64,000 nucleotides of DNA from Tanypteryx hageni (GCA_028673005.1 CM054116.1:81976572-82040571), one strand, 5' to 3'. Numbered from the stretch's first letter, positions 37,101-49,029 are shown. The notes: generated by a model from the sequence alone, not told the origin. Program-made: numbers and translations.

Positions 37101-40100
37101 CCTCTATTTCTATGCATCAGGGCGACTCGATGGAAGATTTGATATTTTCCGAAAATGGTATCGCGCTCCAACTTCATTCAGTTATACCAAGTAAATCTCC
37201 TGGGCCGGAGGAAATACTTGCGCGAGTATTGAAAGAGTTAGATGGCACACGTTACGCCCGTCCATAAGGGCGGCGACAAAGAGAACCCCGAAAATTATAG
37301 GCCAATTTCCATAACTTCATTATCTTGCAAGATACTTAATCCTTAGTTCTGTATGCGCTATTTAGATAGTCACTCATTGCTTAGCGGATGCCAGCACGGA
37401 TTCCGGAGAGGTAGATCATGCGAAACGCTGCTCGGCTTCTTCGTGGATGATTTGTTGCGATGTGGAGAGAAATATACTCAGATCGATGCCATATTCATTG
37501 ACTTCAGAAAGGCGTTTGATAAAGTATTTCATAAGAAATTAATTGCAAAGTTAGCAAAATATGGTATCAATCCTAAAGTTGTCAGTTGGATGAGATTTCC
37601 TCTCGAATAGAGAACAGATAGTTGTCATCGATGGGAAATACTCGTCCTCCGTTTAAGTTGCGTCGGGTGTTCCTAAGGGAAGTGTATTGGGTCCTCTACT
37701 TTCCTTAATCTATTTGAATGATATCTGCTCTGTAGTTCGTGGTAAAATTAGACGTTTTGCCAATGATACCGTTCTATATAAAGAAATAAAAAATCAGGAG
37801 GACCATCAGTCGCTGCGTGAAGACTTAAGAGCCATTTCAACGTGGTGCAATGAATGGCAAATTGAAATTAATTACACTAAATATGCCGCAGTTAGGTTCT
37901 AAAAAAGTAAGAACATAGAAGTAGGTTTCGAGTATAAAAGAGATGGAATAAATATTCAAGCAGCCGAGTATGTAAAACATTTAGGATTAACCATCTTTCA
38001 TGGGACATTCACATTCGTCGAGTTATAGGCGCGGCCAAAAAGAAACTGGCTTTCATAGGCAGAATAGTACGGAACACTACAGAAAAAGTACGCGAAACAT
38101 GTTACTTATCACTGGTTAGACCACAAGTGGAATTCGCCTCATGCATATGGGATCCGTAGGAGAAGGGACATATAATTCAATTAGAAAGAGTGCAGCGCAG
38201 AGCAGCCAGATTCGTAAAACAAAAGTACGAACATAAGGAAAGCATCACCTCATTATTGAGGGATTTTAACTGGGTACCACTGGAGGATCGTAGATCGCAC
38301 TCAAGGTTGCGGCTTCTGGAGAAATATAGATCAGAATGTCTAAAAGACGAAGTTGTAGGAATAATTGAAGAACCAACATATATAAGTAGAAACTACCGTG
38401 ACAATAAGATACGTAGGACGGAGCGTTATCTAGGCTCGTTCTTTCCGAGGACAATACGATATCACAATAGAAAATTTCAACCTGCGATAGACAATCTTTA
38501 GGTAGGTTATAATGCTTTGCACACCCTGCCACACACCAATTAGGTGAATTGCAGGGTAACATGTATATGTATTATTTTTTATTTTATAATTACATTACTT
38601 TTATTATATTTAAATATAGTAAAATTAACAAATGATTTATTCTGATGAGTCCAACTCTCAATCAAACATATAACATAGACTTATTAACTGTAAATTATAA
38701 TTGAAGGATTGAGAGAATGGGAAAAAAACAGTTGGTATAGCAAAGACTGTTCGCCACCCCGCTACGTTTGAGAACCACTGTTCTAGGTTAATTGAAAAAA
38801 AATATTTATTTTTAGCCAAATTTAAACTAGCTGATAAAAATCAGTAACAAAATAAAAAGGATACGCCACATTTGTGAAACAACGCATTCAATTTTTTCAT
38901 TGTTTAGGCATTAAAGCTGTAATTGAAAAAAGTATCAACGTTATCTTTAGCCTCAACAAACACCGGCGGGTATTGAAGAATAAAGGTGTGGGAGAAAGAG
39001 AGAGAGGGAGTGAGTTTGCAGTAAACTCTCGATTTAGGCACTAGATGGCAGTGGGAGCTTATTTTTGATTAATCAAACATGGCAAAACACTTAGCATATG
39101 ATGTTATCCAAAGGATTGTTTTTTATATTAATGGTATTTAATGTCTAAAATTTTCACCTCATTGTATCCAATGTAACCAGGCTCTTCTGTGTAAGGTCCT
39201 GCAATACCAGGCCCAGAAGCTGCTGCGTAGTAACCATTTTCATTTTTGTTTTGTAGGGTGAATGATCGACCGTAGAGAGGCATCCCCAACACGAGCTTCT
39301 CACGCGGAGCGCCTTTATCGATCCAATAATTCATGGTATAGTTCTGAAAAAATATACTCACATTGTTCATTTAAGATCATTATTTATTTGAAAGAAAAAG
39401 ATTTGCGCATCAAAGGCGTAAAAATGGAATCGTGAGTTTATATCATGGAAAAATCAATTGAGAAAAATAAGAAATTATTGCTTTTAGTCTGGAAGTAGGT
39501 AACATAGTACCCTGGTTAAAAATCTATACTTGTAACACAAATATCTGTTAATTTTTTAGGAGCTAACAAAATCGCAGTTAAACTTTTAGGGATTCAGATG
39601 AAGCTCTATCATATTTCTCCCTTTTTTGGCTAATGCGATGCTCGCATTTAGATTTCGCTTTAATTTTACTTAAAGCTTTTTCAAAATATTCAAATTATAT
39701 TTTTACGACGAATTTTTTTTGTTGAAATTTGTAAAGGAAACAGAAGCGGTAGATGGCCTCGCTCTTCGTGAATTTTACGATACTTATAGGGAAGAATCAG
39801 GTGTTTGAAATTTAAACCATATACCATTTCGGATTTAAACATTGGATTTAGCAATTATTTTTTCATGATATTGAGGAGTCATAATCCTGTAATGTTGATC
39901 CATAAATTGAATATTATTAGAAACACGTTCTTTACATTTTCTTATACTCCCGAAACTTTTATTCTCAGCATTTTTTAGGCAGCTCACTAGAGAATTATCG
40001 AGATCGTCTTATGGCTGAAAATAAATTCAAGGAAAAAGCACTTCAAAATAAAAACATTGAAAACCTAAGTTCTAAGTTATCTTCAATTTCCATAACGCGG

Positions 40101-43100
40101 TTATAAGAAAGCAGATGCACATTTTTGCTACAATGAAACCGTTTTCAGCGATAAATCACCAGAGGCAGATTCTAAAAATAATCTAATATCGATGAATCGA
40201 GGTGCTTGTTCTTGAATTTATTAGGCAACTGATAACTTACAACGTTGAAGAAGGCGTAGTCATCGTAGTCATTGGGCCCCCTATAGAGCGGAGCGTTTTG
40301 TCCAGTGAATGGATCCCAGTCACCATGGTAATCATAGCACATAACATGGATATGGTCCAAGTATCTAAAAAAAGACAGGTCGAAAGTATTTTCTGGAAAA
40401 TTTTCAAAATATACGCTTTAATAAGAAATAAATTTATTTGGTAAAAAAGACAATGTAATAAAATTTGTAGCATACCATATAAAAAATTAATTCTTAGATA
40501 AAAATTTAGGAATAAAAAATTGCACTAAAATATTAGGAAACATTTGTACTTCTTTAAAAGTGAAAATTTGATCCTTTTCTAACCGTGACGTAGCATTCAT
40601 AGGAATCGAGAAAGTTAATGAGAACCTCGTCTAGCTATGCAAGGAGCTCCCTCCAAAAATTGAGATATATTCATCAAATTAGCATACTTTCCCAAGGCTG
40701 GGATGTCGTAGGATGTATCAATTGTTTCCTTTCCTGCAGACACAGCTGCCGTCATCATGAGACCGTTCTGGTCGAAAATCGTGCGCATCTCAGAGAGGAA
40801 TGTTGCGAAGTTCTCCTATTTACGTCGAAATAAATCGAAATAACTTAAAATCAATTAACAGTCGTGAGAGTATATATAAATTTACTTTTGGACATTCAGT
40901 AATTATATGGATTTATATAGTCAGTAAGTTGGACAAAAGCGGCTATTGGTTGATTAAAAATACGAGCCTATAAGAATCATTGAGTTTATCTAAGAGCTAA
41001 AATAAAATTGACAAATGAAATTCTCCAGTAGCCACGAAAAGGAAAGGAAAAGCAAATGCGTGTTGTGGCTACAAAGCAGCCGCCCTCAGTGATGATCCAT
41101 TTCAATAGATTCTAATTTATGACGAATCCTTTAAAACCAAAATGCGGCTATGTGTTCTCTTAAAATTTAGAACCTATGTTAACAAAAACCATAATGGATT
41201 GCACTTTGCACACAATTTCCCATTCGTTCAAAATGAAATTATCAGGGTCGTCTGATGGCTGGAATTCAGTTCCTGAATTACATAAGTCCAATATACATAA
41301 ATTGCTTGTGAAAATGAGATGCGCTTCTCAGCTATAAAACAGCTGTCATCACCGACGGTGAAATGATAGTAGATTATTTAAAAAACTATCTATTTTTAAA
41401 GTCATTTTAAGGTGAATCGCCAAATGTTTATGACCACTGGAGAATCATACCGTCATCATCATAGTTAGTCTGTCCGTAGACAGGTCCGTGATTATTCTTG
41501 GTTAAACCTGGTTCTCCATGTACTCCTATTTTCCGCTGTCCTCTTTATATCTTGATAACTCTCTTTCCCTTTCAAATCGTCTATCAGCTGAAACCTTTTC
41601 CTACCTCTTTCCCTTTTCCCATCTAGTTTTCCTTCTAACACGTCTTTAATCATACTCTCTCTCCTCAGGTAATGTCCAACCCAGTTAGCCTTCCTCTTTC
41701 TGATAGTCTGTATAATCATTCGCTTCTCTCCTATTCTTCGTAGCACTTCATCGTTTTTCATCCTATCTGTCCATTTTATCTTCAACATTCTCCTCCAAGT
41801 CCACATTTCAAAGCTTTTCAAGTATTTGATGTCATTTTTCCTTAGCGTCCATGTTTCTGCCCCATACAATGCTATACTCCATACGTAGCATTTTATCAAT
41901 TTTTGCGGATATCTTCCCTTATATTCCCTGTAAGTAGTTGTTTCTTTCTCCTGAAAGCCGCTTTTGCTTTTCCTATTCTAGTTCTGATCTCATCCGTACA
42001 TTTTGCTTCTCGTGTTATGATGCTTCCAAGGTATTTATATTCTGAAACTTGTTCTAAAGGCTTTCCCCCGATAGTTATGTTCAGATTCTCTTCTTTACCC
42101 GATATTCGAATGACCTTGGATTTTTCTGTATTTATTTCCATACCGTATTTTCTTTCTGTTATCACTAGTCTATTTATCATTTTTTGTAGCTCCTCTTCCT
42201 TTCTTGCTAGAAGTACTTACATACCATATAATTTTCCAAATAATAATTTTGTGACATTTTTATACAATAAAGGGCACATTTGGCGACATTTTACAATGTG
42301 TCCTGTAACTGCTATAATTGCCAGGTTTTGAAATCAGTGGAATATTTCATTTTTGGGCTTGCCTATTAGCTTTTACTTTATTAAATTTGCACCATGTAAT
42401 TTTTAGCGTTCTTATACCTTGTCGTTCGATCCACCTCCTCTTAATCCTGGATATTCCCAGTCGAAGTCCAGACCGTCGAAACCGTACTTCTTGAGGAAGT
42501 CCACGGCGTTGACGAGGAAGGTCTTTCTTCCTTCAGCAGTTGACACCATCTGGAAATGAATTTTTTTTATCGCATCGTCAGAATTTTTGGTGATTTTAAA
42601 ATCTATAAATTGACATACTTTGCCATTGGGGTGCATAGAAAACTAGTCACGATTTGACGCAATCATTCCATGTTAAAACCTTACGTAGAAAGTCATTGTT
42701 GTGGGGAAATGGTGAGAGAGATCTTAATATGAAAGTATTTAAGTTAATTTTTCATTTATTTTTGCCGGCATCTTAAAATTTTGTGTTTGAAATATAGGAA
42801 GTAGGTTGACTTATTCTGATGCTGGAGGTGAATGCAGTCGATGTGGTATAAAGATTTCGCGATTACTTTTTGCGTAATTTTTTATCATTGAGTGAGTTTC
42901 TTGAAAGCAACGAGTTAAAATTTTTTAGACATACCCAAACACGGATGTGTAGACACACACATGGGAAAAATAGAGCAGAATGGGATTAAATGAGTTTTAG
43001 ATGCAAGGCTCGGCCTAATAACCAGACTTTCTGTATGTTTATTCCAGACCTGGATAAATTTTGATCCGTGAAAATTTAAAAATAAACCAAAGCTGGAAAA

Positions 43101-46100
43101 ATTATTAGCTCACAAATGTGACCCAGCCTTTCCTGTGTACTATGCTTTAATATGGATATATTACTTCTCAAAAATGGACCACACGGAAGAGAAACATGTA
43201 AGACGCTCTTGATAAAGTAAGAGATGAAAACACGTCTTCTTAAATATTTTCAGGTTTCCGGTTTGCCCCTCCCTCTAGGGTGGGAGCAACCCGCATCGCT
43301 GCGAAAATTTATCCCTCTAGCTTGATTAGTTTAGCTACAACACCATTTCAAAGTTTTGAATTTCCGAATTTGATGCCACCTGGCAGAAATGTATGCATTG
43401 CTTGTAAAATTCAATTGGTTAAAAATTCATGGCTGAACACGAGCTGTATATTTAAAAGTGATTTTAAAACTATCTCTGAAAACAAAAATGTTGATTGACT
43501 ACGGCATGCGTGGGAATCTTTTCTTGATTACGGGCCGCGTCGGTGGTTGCTAACCCTTTCGGCGGGCCGGATTAGAGATTAAATCGGAAGATTCTGTGAT
43601 ACCATACAAGTAAAAATCAATTCTAAATGCGGTTTTTAGGTTAAACTTTCAATATTAAATGTTTAATTATTATAATTTGAATTATTTTATGAATTATTGT
43701 GTTCTAAATTTTTCGAATCTCCTGTTCATTATAGGTCCGCAGGCCGCATTAAACGCACTCTTGTTTATTGCCCGTTGGCCTAAGACCCATGGTCTACACA
43801 CAAGACGGATAGACTGAGTGATCATGTTAGCACGTTTTTTATTTTAAGAAAACGTGCTAAAAAGCACGCTTTAGGCACCATTTTATGCAATACTGATGCA
43901 TTCATAGGTTGAGATTTACCTTAGAATATTTCTTCGATCCTTCATTCCATCCACCAATGGCAAGAATGGCCTTGAGATCAGGATTCTTTTTCTTAAGTTT
44001 GGTGAAGCGATCGAATGCACCTGGAAAACAAAGTAGAGCAATTAAAAGTTGCAAGTTAAAAATAATAATTTTCAGTTATTTTATCGAAATTGTTGTAATA
44101 TCAAAAATATTCTATTCAGTACCTATGCCAAAATATTATTCAACACAGTGGCAGGGGCGGCCTGAGGAATTTTGTTGTCCCGGGCGTGATATCACTCCTG
44201 CGCCCACACTTAAATGTTTGTTGAGATATGTTCAAAGTAGTATATGTTAATTTTTTCATTGCTCTGTAAAAATTATAATGAAAAAATAAAAGGAATTTCA
44301 TAAAGATTCCAGCCCGTTTTGCAATATAAATTGGGCATATAATATTTATTCACTTGCAAATAATGTTTGGATAGAAGATCGGGATAGCGCCTCTAAGAAT
44401 GTGATGCCTCGAGCAGCTGCCCAGCTCGCCCGTACCTACTTCTGGCCGGCCTTGTACAATAGTGTCATTTAGCCGGTTTCGTAGAACCGGATGTTAATAA
44501 TATAATAAAATATAGAGTTTTTCTTGAAAATATCGATTTAAAATTAATATATAAGAAGTCATTTCAATCCTAGAAAAAATAACAAATTTCAGCAGTATTT
44601 TTAATAGCGGAAATATTAAAATTAAATTTAATCATGTAAAGTTGCGCCGCATTCTATTAATTTCATAAATATTATCTGTTACAATAGTCAATAATCATAT
44701 ATTTAAATATAAGAAATTGGACATTGAAGAAAACCGTTTGTTAATACGTAAATTGAAATGATATCATTGCCCAAAAATCGGATTTAGTCACTATTTTAAT
44801 GATTTTGATGCAGTTTATGAAATAAAAATATTTTATTGGAAAAAATAAAATCATTCAATAAATACATGTATCATTGCTTAAAAATTCAATAGCATTCGCT
44901 TAAATATGTAAGGTATTCAGAATATGTTTCCTTGTTTGTGCGATCGTTTTCTAAAAACGGAGGAACTGGGGTATTATCATATTGCTACATGAAGTCTTCC
45001 TGTGTTTTAAATCTCTCATAATCAACGTGGTTTACTTGGAAAGCGAGTCCTTGCATGTGATGAAGTCACTCAAAATTACAGATTATAAAAAAAATATTTC
45101 AGTGCTAGTTTTGAATAGTTATTGGTACAATTCCATTTTATTTTGCATTTTATATGAAATAAAAGGGAGTAGAATATTTTTATAATCTAAGTAAGTAATA
45201 AGTCACCAAAAGATGATTTTATATCTCGTTCTCGGCCAACTTTAAGGCATGATTCGTAACAGTGGGTACTCTTATTACGATGAAATTACGTTTATTTGAA
45301 AGAAATAGATGCAATATCAGTAATGAGATCAGGCTCAACTCGGTGGAATATACGAATAATGAAAAAATAACTTTATTGTTTCAACAAATTTTTATTTAAA
45401 CACGACCGGATTCACTACGGTCGTAGCAACATCAGGTACGATCGTAGTGAAACCGATCGTGTTTAAATTAAAAAATTTGTGGAAACAACAAAGTTCTTTT
45501 TTCATTATAAATAGAAGCAATATCGCGTATCTTACAATGGATAGGACATAGATAGGAATCCGCTCCACGCAGAAATTTTAATATTAAAAGGAACATCGTA
45601 CAGAGCAATTTCGCTCAGCGTTTAGTTTTTTCGGAATAGTATGCATTTGATAATGCGTATTAGTCCTGCACGGTATGCATTACGTTTCAGAGAATTTTTA
45701 CCTCAACATTTTAAAGACTGTGAAATGATACTCTGGAACCAGAAAATGACTATGTGGAATATTACCACGTTGTTTCTAAAAAAATATTTCATCTTAAATC
45801 AGTGACTTACAAACTGTAAGCTGCTCATTTCTGGAGGAGGTGTCAGTGGATAAGTCGGGATATGCAAAAAAAATTGACTTTTATTTATTTTCTGTTTAAC
45901 GATCCTATAATTTGTAGCTATAAAATTCTAATCCTCAAGTTGCTACGGGGTACCGTTTGCGTCCGTTTCTTTCTTGCGGTGGTTGTATTAATGCCAAATA
46001 TAGATCCAATAGGTATTTGGATTAATTTCGAAACAGGAGAAAAACTCTGCAATGTACCGGAATCGAACCTGGGCCTTCCACTTGTCGGGCGGTTTCTCTA

Positions 46101-46733
46101 CTACTGAACTATAGTGGCAAAGTAATTTTCCTATTTCTGAACGCGGAAAAAAACATCCTCGTTCAGAAACAGTAGAACTACTCTGCCACGGCAGCCCGGA
46201 AAGTGGATGACACAGATTCGATTACCGGTCATGATGAATTTTTTTTCTCCTTTTTCAAATTTATTCCCAACTTCCCAGCTTATGCCTGTCTGCATAGGAT
46301 CTTATCAACAACTTATTCCATCAATTTCCATTAGGTATTATGTATAGATTGTGATTGAACATAATATCAACGAAGAGCAAAAAGGTAGTTTTCTTAGGTG
46401 ACTGGGTGCGCGGTTTTTTTGGAAACCGCTGTCTTAGATGGAAAATTAATAACACCTACCCAATCCGTAGTCATCGTACAGGTCGTTCCATGGATCAAGA
46501 GACACCATGACGCCCTTGAATTCGCTCAGACCGGCGAATCCATAGATGATGTGAGTGCAAATGAACGGGTCGATGTCCTCGACGTCAAACTTTCCCACGC
46601 TAGGTCGGTAGACGGCCCAGCTACCATAGTAGCACACTACTACCTTTTTGTCGGCCTTATTAGCGGGCAAGGAAGCGACGGCCGTGAATCCCACCAGCGC
46701 CAACAGCAGCACGGCAATCTGGCGAAATGCCAT
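31156..46733 (-). CDS. Chitinase: signal peptide, GH18 domain, Pro/Thr linker, CBM14 (gene B)
   Basis: Nine coding exons in transcript order: 46460-46733, 43920-44020, 42418-42549, 40688-40815, 40241-40364, 39158-39343, 34286-34414, 33514-33708, 31156-31425. They total 1539 nt, 512 residues, every join in frame with GT-AG introns. The start ATG (46733) opens a signal peptide with an LLLALVGFTAVASL core. The GH18 barrel has all landmarks: [35 protein letters not shown] with the catalytic Glu, MCYDYHGDW, GMPLYGRSFTL and AMVWSIETDDFHGGC. A Pro/Thr-rich linker leads to a six-Cys CBM14 peritrophin-A domain (from ICKKEGLNPDP to VPGCEDY). It should be a secreted endochitinase (EC 3.2.1.14) acting on cuticle or gut-lining chitin. 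Length and order match the group of arthropod chitinases with one GH18 and one CBM14. A TATA promoter and a 5' UTR exon lie near 48.2 kb. Confidence 0.94.
31737..31855. repeat. (CA)n/(CG)n/(GCAC)n low-complexity tract
   Basis: Alternating purine-pyrimidine run in the last intron of gene B. The Thr/His or Cys/Val/Arg frames over it are artefacts. Confidence 0.95.
31860..32700 (+). mobile_element. Penelope-type 3' remnant with degraded hammerhead-like core
   Basis: C/T-rich sequence with an internal duplication ('ttatattgtaagggccattc' near 32233 and 'ttacattgtagctattcgcg' near 32381), ending with CCGATGA (32534-32540), a spacer A, stem II GGGC (32542-32545) and GCCC (32550-32553), then AAA and AAGCTT. 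The tail 'ggtaagtgtccgctgg' near 32645 is shared with the copies at 55285 and 55655. It lies in the last intron of gene B. Confidence 0.6.
34850..35764 (-). pseudogene. ZBED5/SCAND3-like hAT transposase remnant
   Basis: 35123-35764 reads as 213 residues: a BED-type finger (C-x2-C ... H-x4-H in PQCFVCM ... LELHLKTHH), then HSALIASY, IAEELLVPAAKLMVHNM, IPLRDSTVNRRI, and VAQIMAFVRYM near the first catalytic region. After a deletion or frameshift, about 34850-35030 continues with GVTTNGAVDMIGSHQGL and GLHYILHREALAARTLPDDL, the next blocks of the same family. Parts of the DDE core and the hATC end are missing, so it is dead. The 64-codon frame at 35833-36027 (- strand, ARKIIYKVYEYFKNES) may be a leader of another DNA transposase. 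Confidence 0.75.
36350..38590 (+). mobile_element. CR1/L2-like LINE remnant nested in the hAT element
   Basis: Successive frames give KENPKAFWSYIKE, SKSPGPEEILARVLKEL, CQHGFRRGRSCETLL, DAIFIDFRKAFDKV, GPLLSLIYLNDI, then FANDTVLY where FADD is expected, and after further breaks QRRAARFVKQKY with a short C-terminal tail. Frameshifts and the loss of one catalytic Asp make it inactive. The 3' end near 38580 is AT-rich. Confidence 0.75.
41455..42218 (-). mobile_element. 5'-truncated RTE-like LINE in an intron of gene B
   Basis: The - strand repeats the last 760 bases of the full copy at 51922-55163. Over about 135 residues of the C-terminal part (YGAETWTLRKN, RKANWVGHYLRRES, KRERGRKRFQL) I count about eight differences. 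There is a frameshift near 41897. The 3' end carries the hairpin CTGTCTACGGACAG at 41483-41470 and a short TGATGA tail. It lies in the intron between exons 42418-42549 and 40688-40815. Confidence 0.88.
43520..43795. repeat. Old hAT MITE remnant
   Basis: Blocks such as 'gggccgcgt', 'ggcgggccggatta' and 'caggccgcatt' echo the 7926-8262 family, but the ends are too decayed to place. It lies in an intron of gene B. Confidence 0.4.
44152..44454. mobile_element. Probable hAT MITE
   Basis: The left tip CAGGGGCGGCCTGAGG and the right tip, read inverted as CAAGGCCGGCCAGAAG, pair imperfectly. Flanks CACAGTGG and TACAATAG agree at 5 of 8, the differences all transitions. It lies in the intron upstream of exon 43920-44020. 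Confidence 0.45.
45356..45508. repeat. Inverted repeat of about 65-bp arms with hammerhead-like centre
   Basis: The left arm 45356-45423 and right arm 45440-45508 are imperfect inverted complements (shared 'gtagtgaa-ccg-tcgtgttt' and 'aataaagtt'-like blocks). On the - strand the left arm reads CTGATGT (45435-45429), spacer T, stem II GCTAC and GTAGT, GAA, TCCGGT. It looks like a head-to-head pair of Penelope-type tails. It lies in intron 1 of the coding part of gene B. Confidence 0.55.
46051..46121 (-). repeat. tRNA-derived sequence (SINE head), inverted partner of 46161-46235
   Basis: On the - strand: an A-box-like TAGTTCAGTAGTAGAG, an anticodon-arm-like CCGC/GTGG stem with a 7-base loop, and the B-box GGTTCGATTCC. 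The T-stem is mispaired, so it is not a working tRNA. Confidence 0.5.
46161..46235 (+). repeat. tRNA-derived sequence (SINE head), head-to-head with 46051-46121
   Basis: Shares 'cagcccgg-aagtgga' and a degenerate B box GATTCGATTACC with the neighbouring - strand copy. Only about 40 bases separate the two. Confidence 0.4.
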
Positions 46734-46749
46734 GACTCTCCTCGGTATC
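46734..46749 (-). other. 5' UTR part of gene B second exon, with 3' splice site
   Basis: On the - strand CTTTAGCCAG precedes 46749. From there 16 untranslated bases lead to the ATG at 46733-46731. It pairs with the donor at 48206-48201. Confidence 0.5.
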
Positions 46750-47044
46750 CTGGCTAAAGCATGGTTAAGTTTGTCAGTACACAAAGCAGGTAATCCGTCG
46801 CTCAAAGAAATGGTTACACTGAAAACTTTCCCTCTCTACATAAGTTGCCTCAAATTCTCGTCAAATAACTTTTAATATTATTAATAATTTTCTATCATTG
46901 CAATGGTTATGAACAATTTCAGAGGTGGTAAATGCCTTAACTATTGTCAAAATCGAATACCTTTTAATTCTTTAATTTATTTTGAAAAGGATGGAAAAAT
47001 TCTCGAAAGATGATTATCTCCTCCTGAGTATTTAAAGAAATGGT

Positions 47045-47365
47045 GGGGGTGCCGGTGGTGTAGTGGTTAGGACGCTGGCTGCTACTCGCCTGCTGCTTGA
47101 AAAGGCAGCGGGCACGAATTCTGCGCAAGTAGGATTTTTCCAAGGTCTCCCGGCCCCCTGTTTGTGTGGTTTGAGGAGACCGCGCAAATTCCTTCCTTCC
47201 TTCGAAAGGGACGTTAAGCCGTTGGCCCTCCTGGTATTCTTCATAAGAGCAGGTAAATGCCGGCACCGGGTTTCCCTCCTACCTTCCCCGGTTATTCATT
47301 GTACTACATCTGAGATACCCATTTGTGCAGTAAGAGAGGCGAATTGGCTGGGCACTCAAACAAAC
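47045..47365 (+). mobile_element. tRNA-derived SINE with perfect 11-bp target-site duplication
   Basis: The head resembles a tRNA with the A-box GGTGTAGTGGTTAGGACG and a weaker B-box GGGCACGAATTC. The body is unrelated and the tail is (CAAA)n. AAAGAAATGGT occurs at 47034-47044 and 47366-47376, an exact 11-bp duplication as LINE-driven insertion makes. It sits in the 5' UTR intron of gene B. The open frames across it are artefacts. Confidence 0.88.
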
Positions 47366-48206
47366 AAAGAAATGGTAGGACTAGTCTTATAAGCAACAGC
47401 TGTAAATCGCTCATGAAATGTCACAACTGAAAGCACATTTTGTGCGTTTGCTCATGTCTTATGTCGTTTATCAGATTGTGATCCTTTCTTTATTTGTTAT
47501 TAAACGCTATTTAAGTTTTCGCATATATAAGATTTTGGCATACCATATGCGATAAAATACTGCGGAATAATAACTTTTGAATAGTTAGGCTTTTTCATAA
47601 CTAAAGAAAAATATCAAATCTCCGTTTTCAGCTTTAAAAATGATTATTCGAAGTAATCATCCTATTATTGATAGATATAATATTGTTTTCTTTGAACAAA
47701 ATTTTAATAATAATATCGAGCAGCTAACCCCATCGATGCAGTTTAAAATATGATGTTGAATCATATTTATATAATTTGGAACGTAAAGTATCAAAAGCAT
47801 AAAAATGAATTCCCTCAACAAGTTATAGATTACTATTCAAAATGACATTATTCATTTGCACAATTCTGTTAGCAAGGACCATTTCCATTATTCACAAAAT
47901 AATTACATATACTGAGCAATTTAAAATATTCAATTTTTGATACATGTCATATTTTCAAAATTCTTAGTTAATTTTATTGAATAAGTTTATTAAACAAATG
48001 ATAAACATGAAGAAATAACCTCTTGCCTTAAATCTTTACAACAGATTGATATTAATTATTACAGTTTTTCATATATTCGGTAGGAAAATCCAGAATGACA
48101 TAAATTTACCCTAATTTAAAAGTGATTTATTGCCAACGAAATAATTCTATTTTATCTAGAAACAGCTAGAGAGAGATTAATTTTGATATAATTAGCGTCA
48201 ACTTAC

Positions 48207-48257
48207 CTACGACGATATTACACTCAGCAGATCTTCTTAGAATCTCCAGAATGTTAA
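48207..48257 (-). other. Probable 5' UTR exon 1 of gene B
   Basis: A strong donor, GTCGTAG followed by GTAAGT, lies at 48213-48201 on the - strand. It is about 80 bases downstream of a TATA box in the same orientation. The start of the exon is estimated from the TATA distance, so it is approximate. Confidence 0.45.
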
Positions 48258-48278
48258 GAGACGCTTTCTTTGTCTCTC

Positions 48279-48287
48279 TTTATATAC
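48279..48287 (-). promoter_or_regulatory. TATA box, likely promoter of chitinase gene B
   Basis: TATATAAAG on the - strand, in GC-mixed rather than (TA)n sequence. It is followed about 80 bases later by a strong splice donor that can join the 46749 acceptor. Tissue- or stage-regulated genes such as chitinases often have TATA promoters; the assignment is inference. Confidence 0.45.
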
Positions 48288-48447
48288 TTTCAATTCGCGT
48301 TGGCTCATATCTGATACCTGTTATCGGTTGTTATGGAGACAAGAGCTGGCGTCTTTAATTCGAAATCTTATTGTTCCATCTCAACTCCTCATTTATCGTC
48401 GTCGTTAAGTCCATTTCCAGATGAGAACAAGGTAGAGGTTCCCTCAA

Positions 48448-48497
<50 letters not shown>
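48448..48497. repeat. (TA)n microsatellite
   Basis: About 50 bases of pure TA upstream of the gene B promoter. Confidence 0.95.
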
Positions 48498-48500
<3 letters not shown>

Positions 48501-49029
48501 ACCGGATGATATAATGAAGTTAAATTAATCCCTTCAAAAGTTATCAGTTGTCATTTGCGAAATTTCTTCAGCGATAGGAAAAAAGATAGCACATTTTGAT
48601 TGGGCCTTGGTTCTCTCATCTTGTAATCTTAAGTAGCGTATCTCACTGAAGGAGAAGTTTATTTTATTATTTTAAACAAAAAATTATACGAGTTTTTAGT
48701 CCTCTCGTACTTCGCAACAATGTCGCTATCGAATTTTTAGTTTTATGGTTGAGATATTCCGTGACACCAATTATATATCACTCAACGGGGGAACTCCAAA
48801 CCAATCTTAAGATTGCTAGGAATCCCTACAAATTTCCCATAGGAAACATTCAATTTTTGGTGGGCATTACAAATCAGTAAAAGTTTTGTGAACACTCAGA
48901 ACAAAATATCTCTTTGTGAATAACAATACCAGACATGCGACGGTAAAAAGCATTAATTCGCTGATAATTTTACTGTTAGTTCTTTCTTTTTAGACGATGC
49001 ATTAGCTTGGAAAGCAATCTCCACAAAAA

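Larger units (their letters stand above)
34706..38780 (-). mobile_element. hAT element (ZBED5-like) in an intron of gene B, carrying a nested LINE
   Basis: The left tip CAGTGGCTCTCA at 34706 and the right tip, which reads CAGTGGTTCTCAAACG on the - strand from 38780, form hAT-type inverted ends. Flanks GTCTATGT (34698-34705) and TTCTAGGT (38781-38788) agree at 6 of 8. The interior encodes a ZBED5-like transposase on the - strand, interrupted by a + strand LINE at about 36350-38590. The whole block fills most of the intron between exons 39158-39343 and 34286-34414. Confidence 0.75.

Noticed and set aside
38643..38670. CTGATGAGTCC on the + strand, the textbook hammerhead core with stem II start
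   Set aside because: No matching GGAC-GAAA follows within range, and it lies in the hAT end region. Chance match.
46051..46121. A functional tRNA gene
   Set aside because: The B-box is good, but the T-stem and acceptor stem do not pair.
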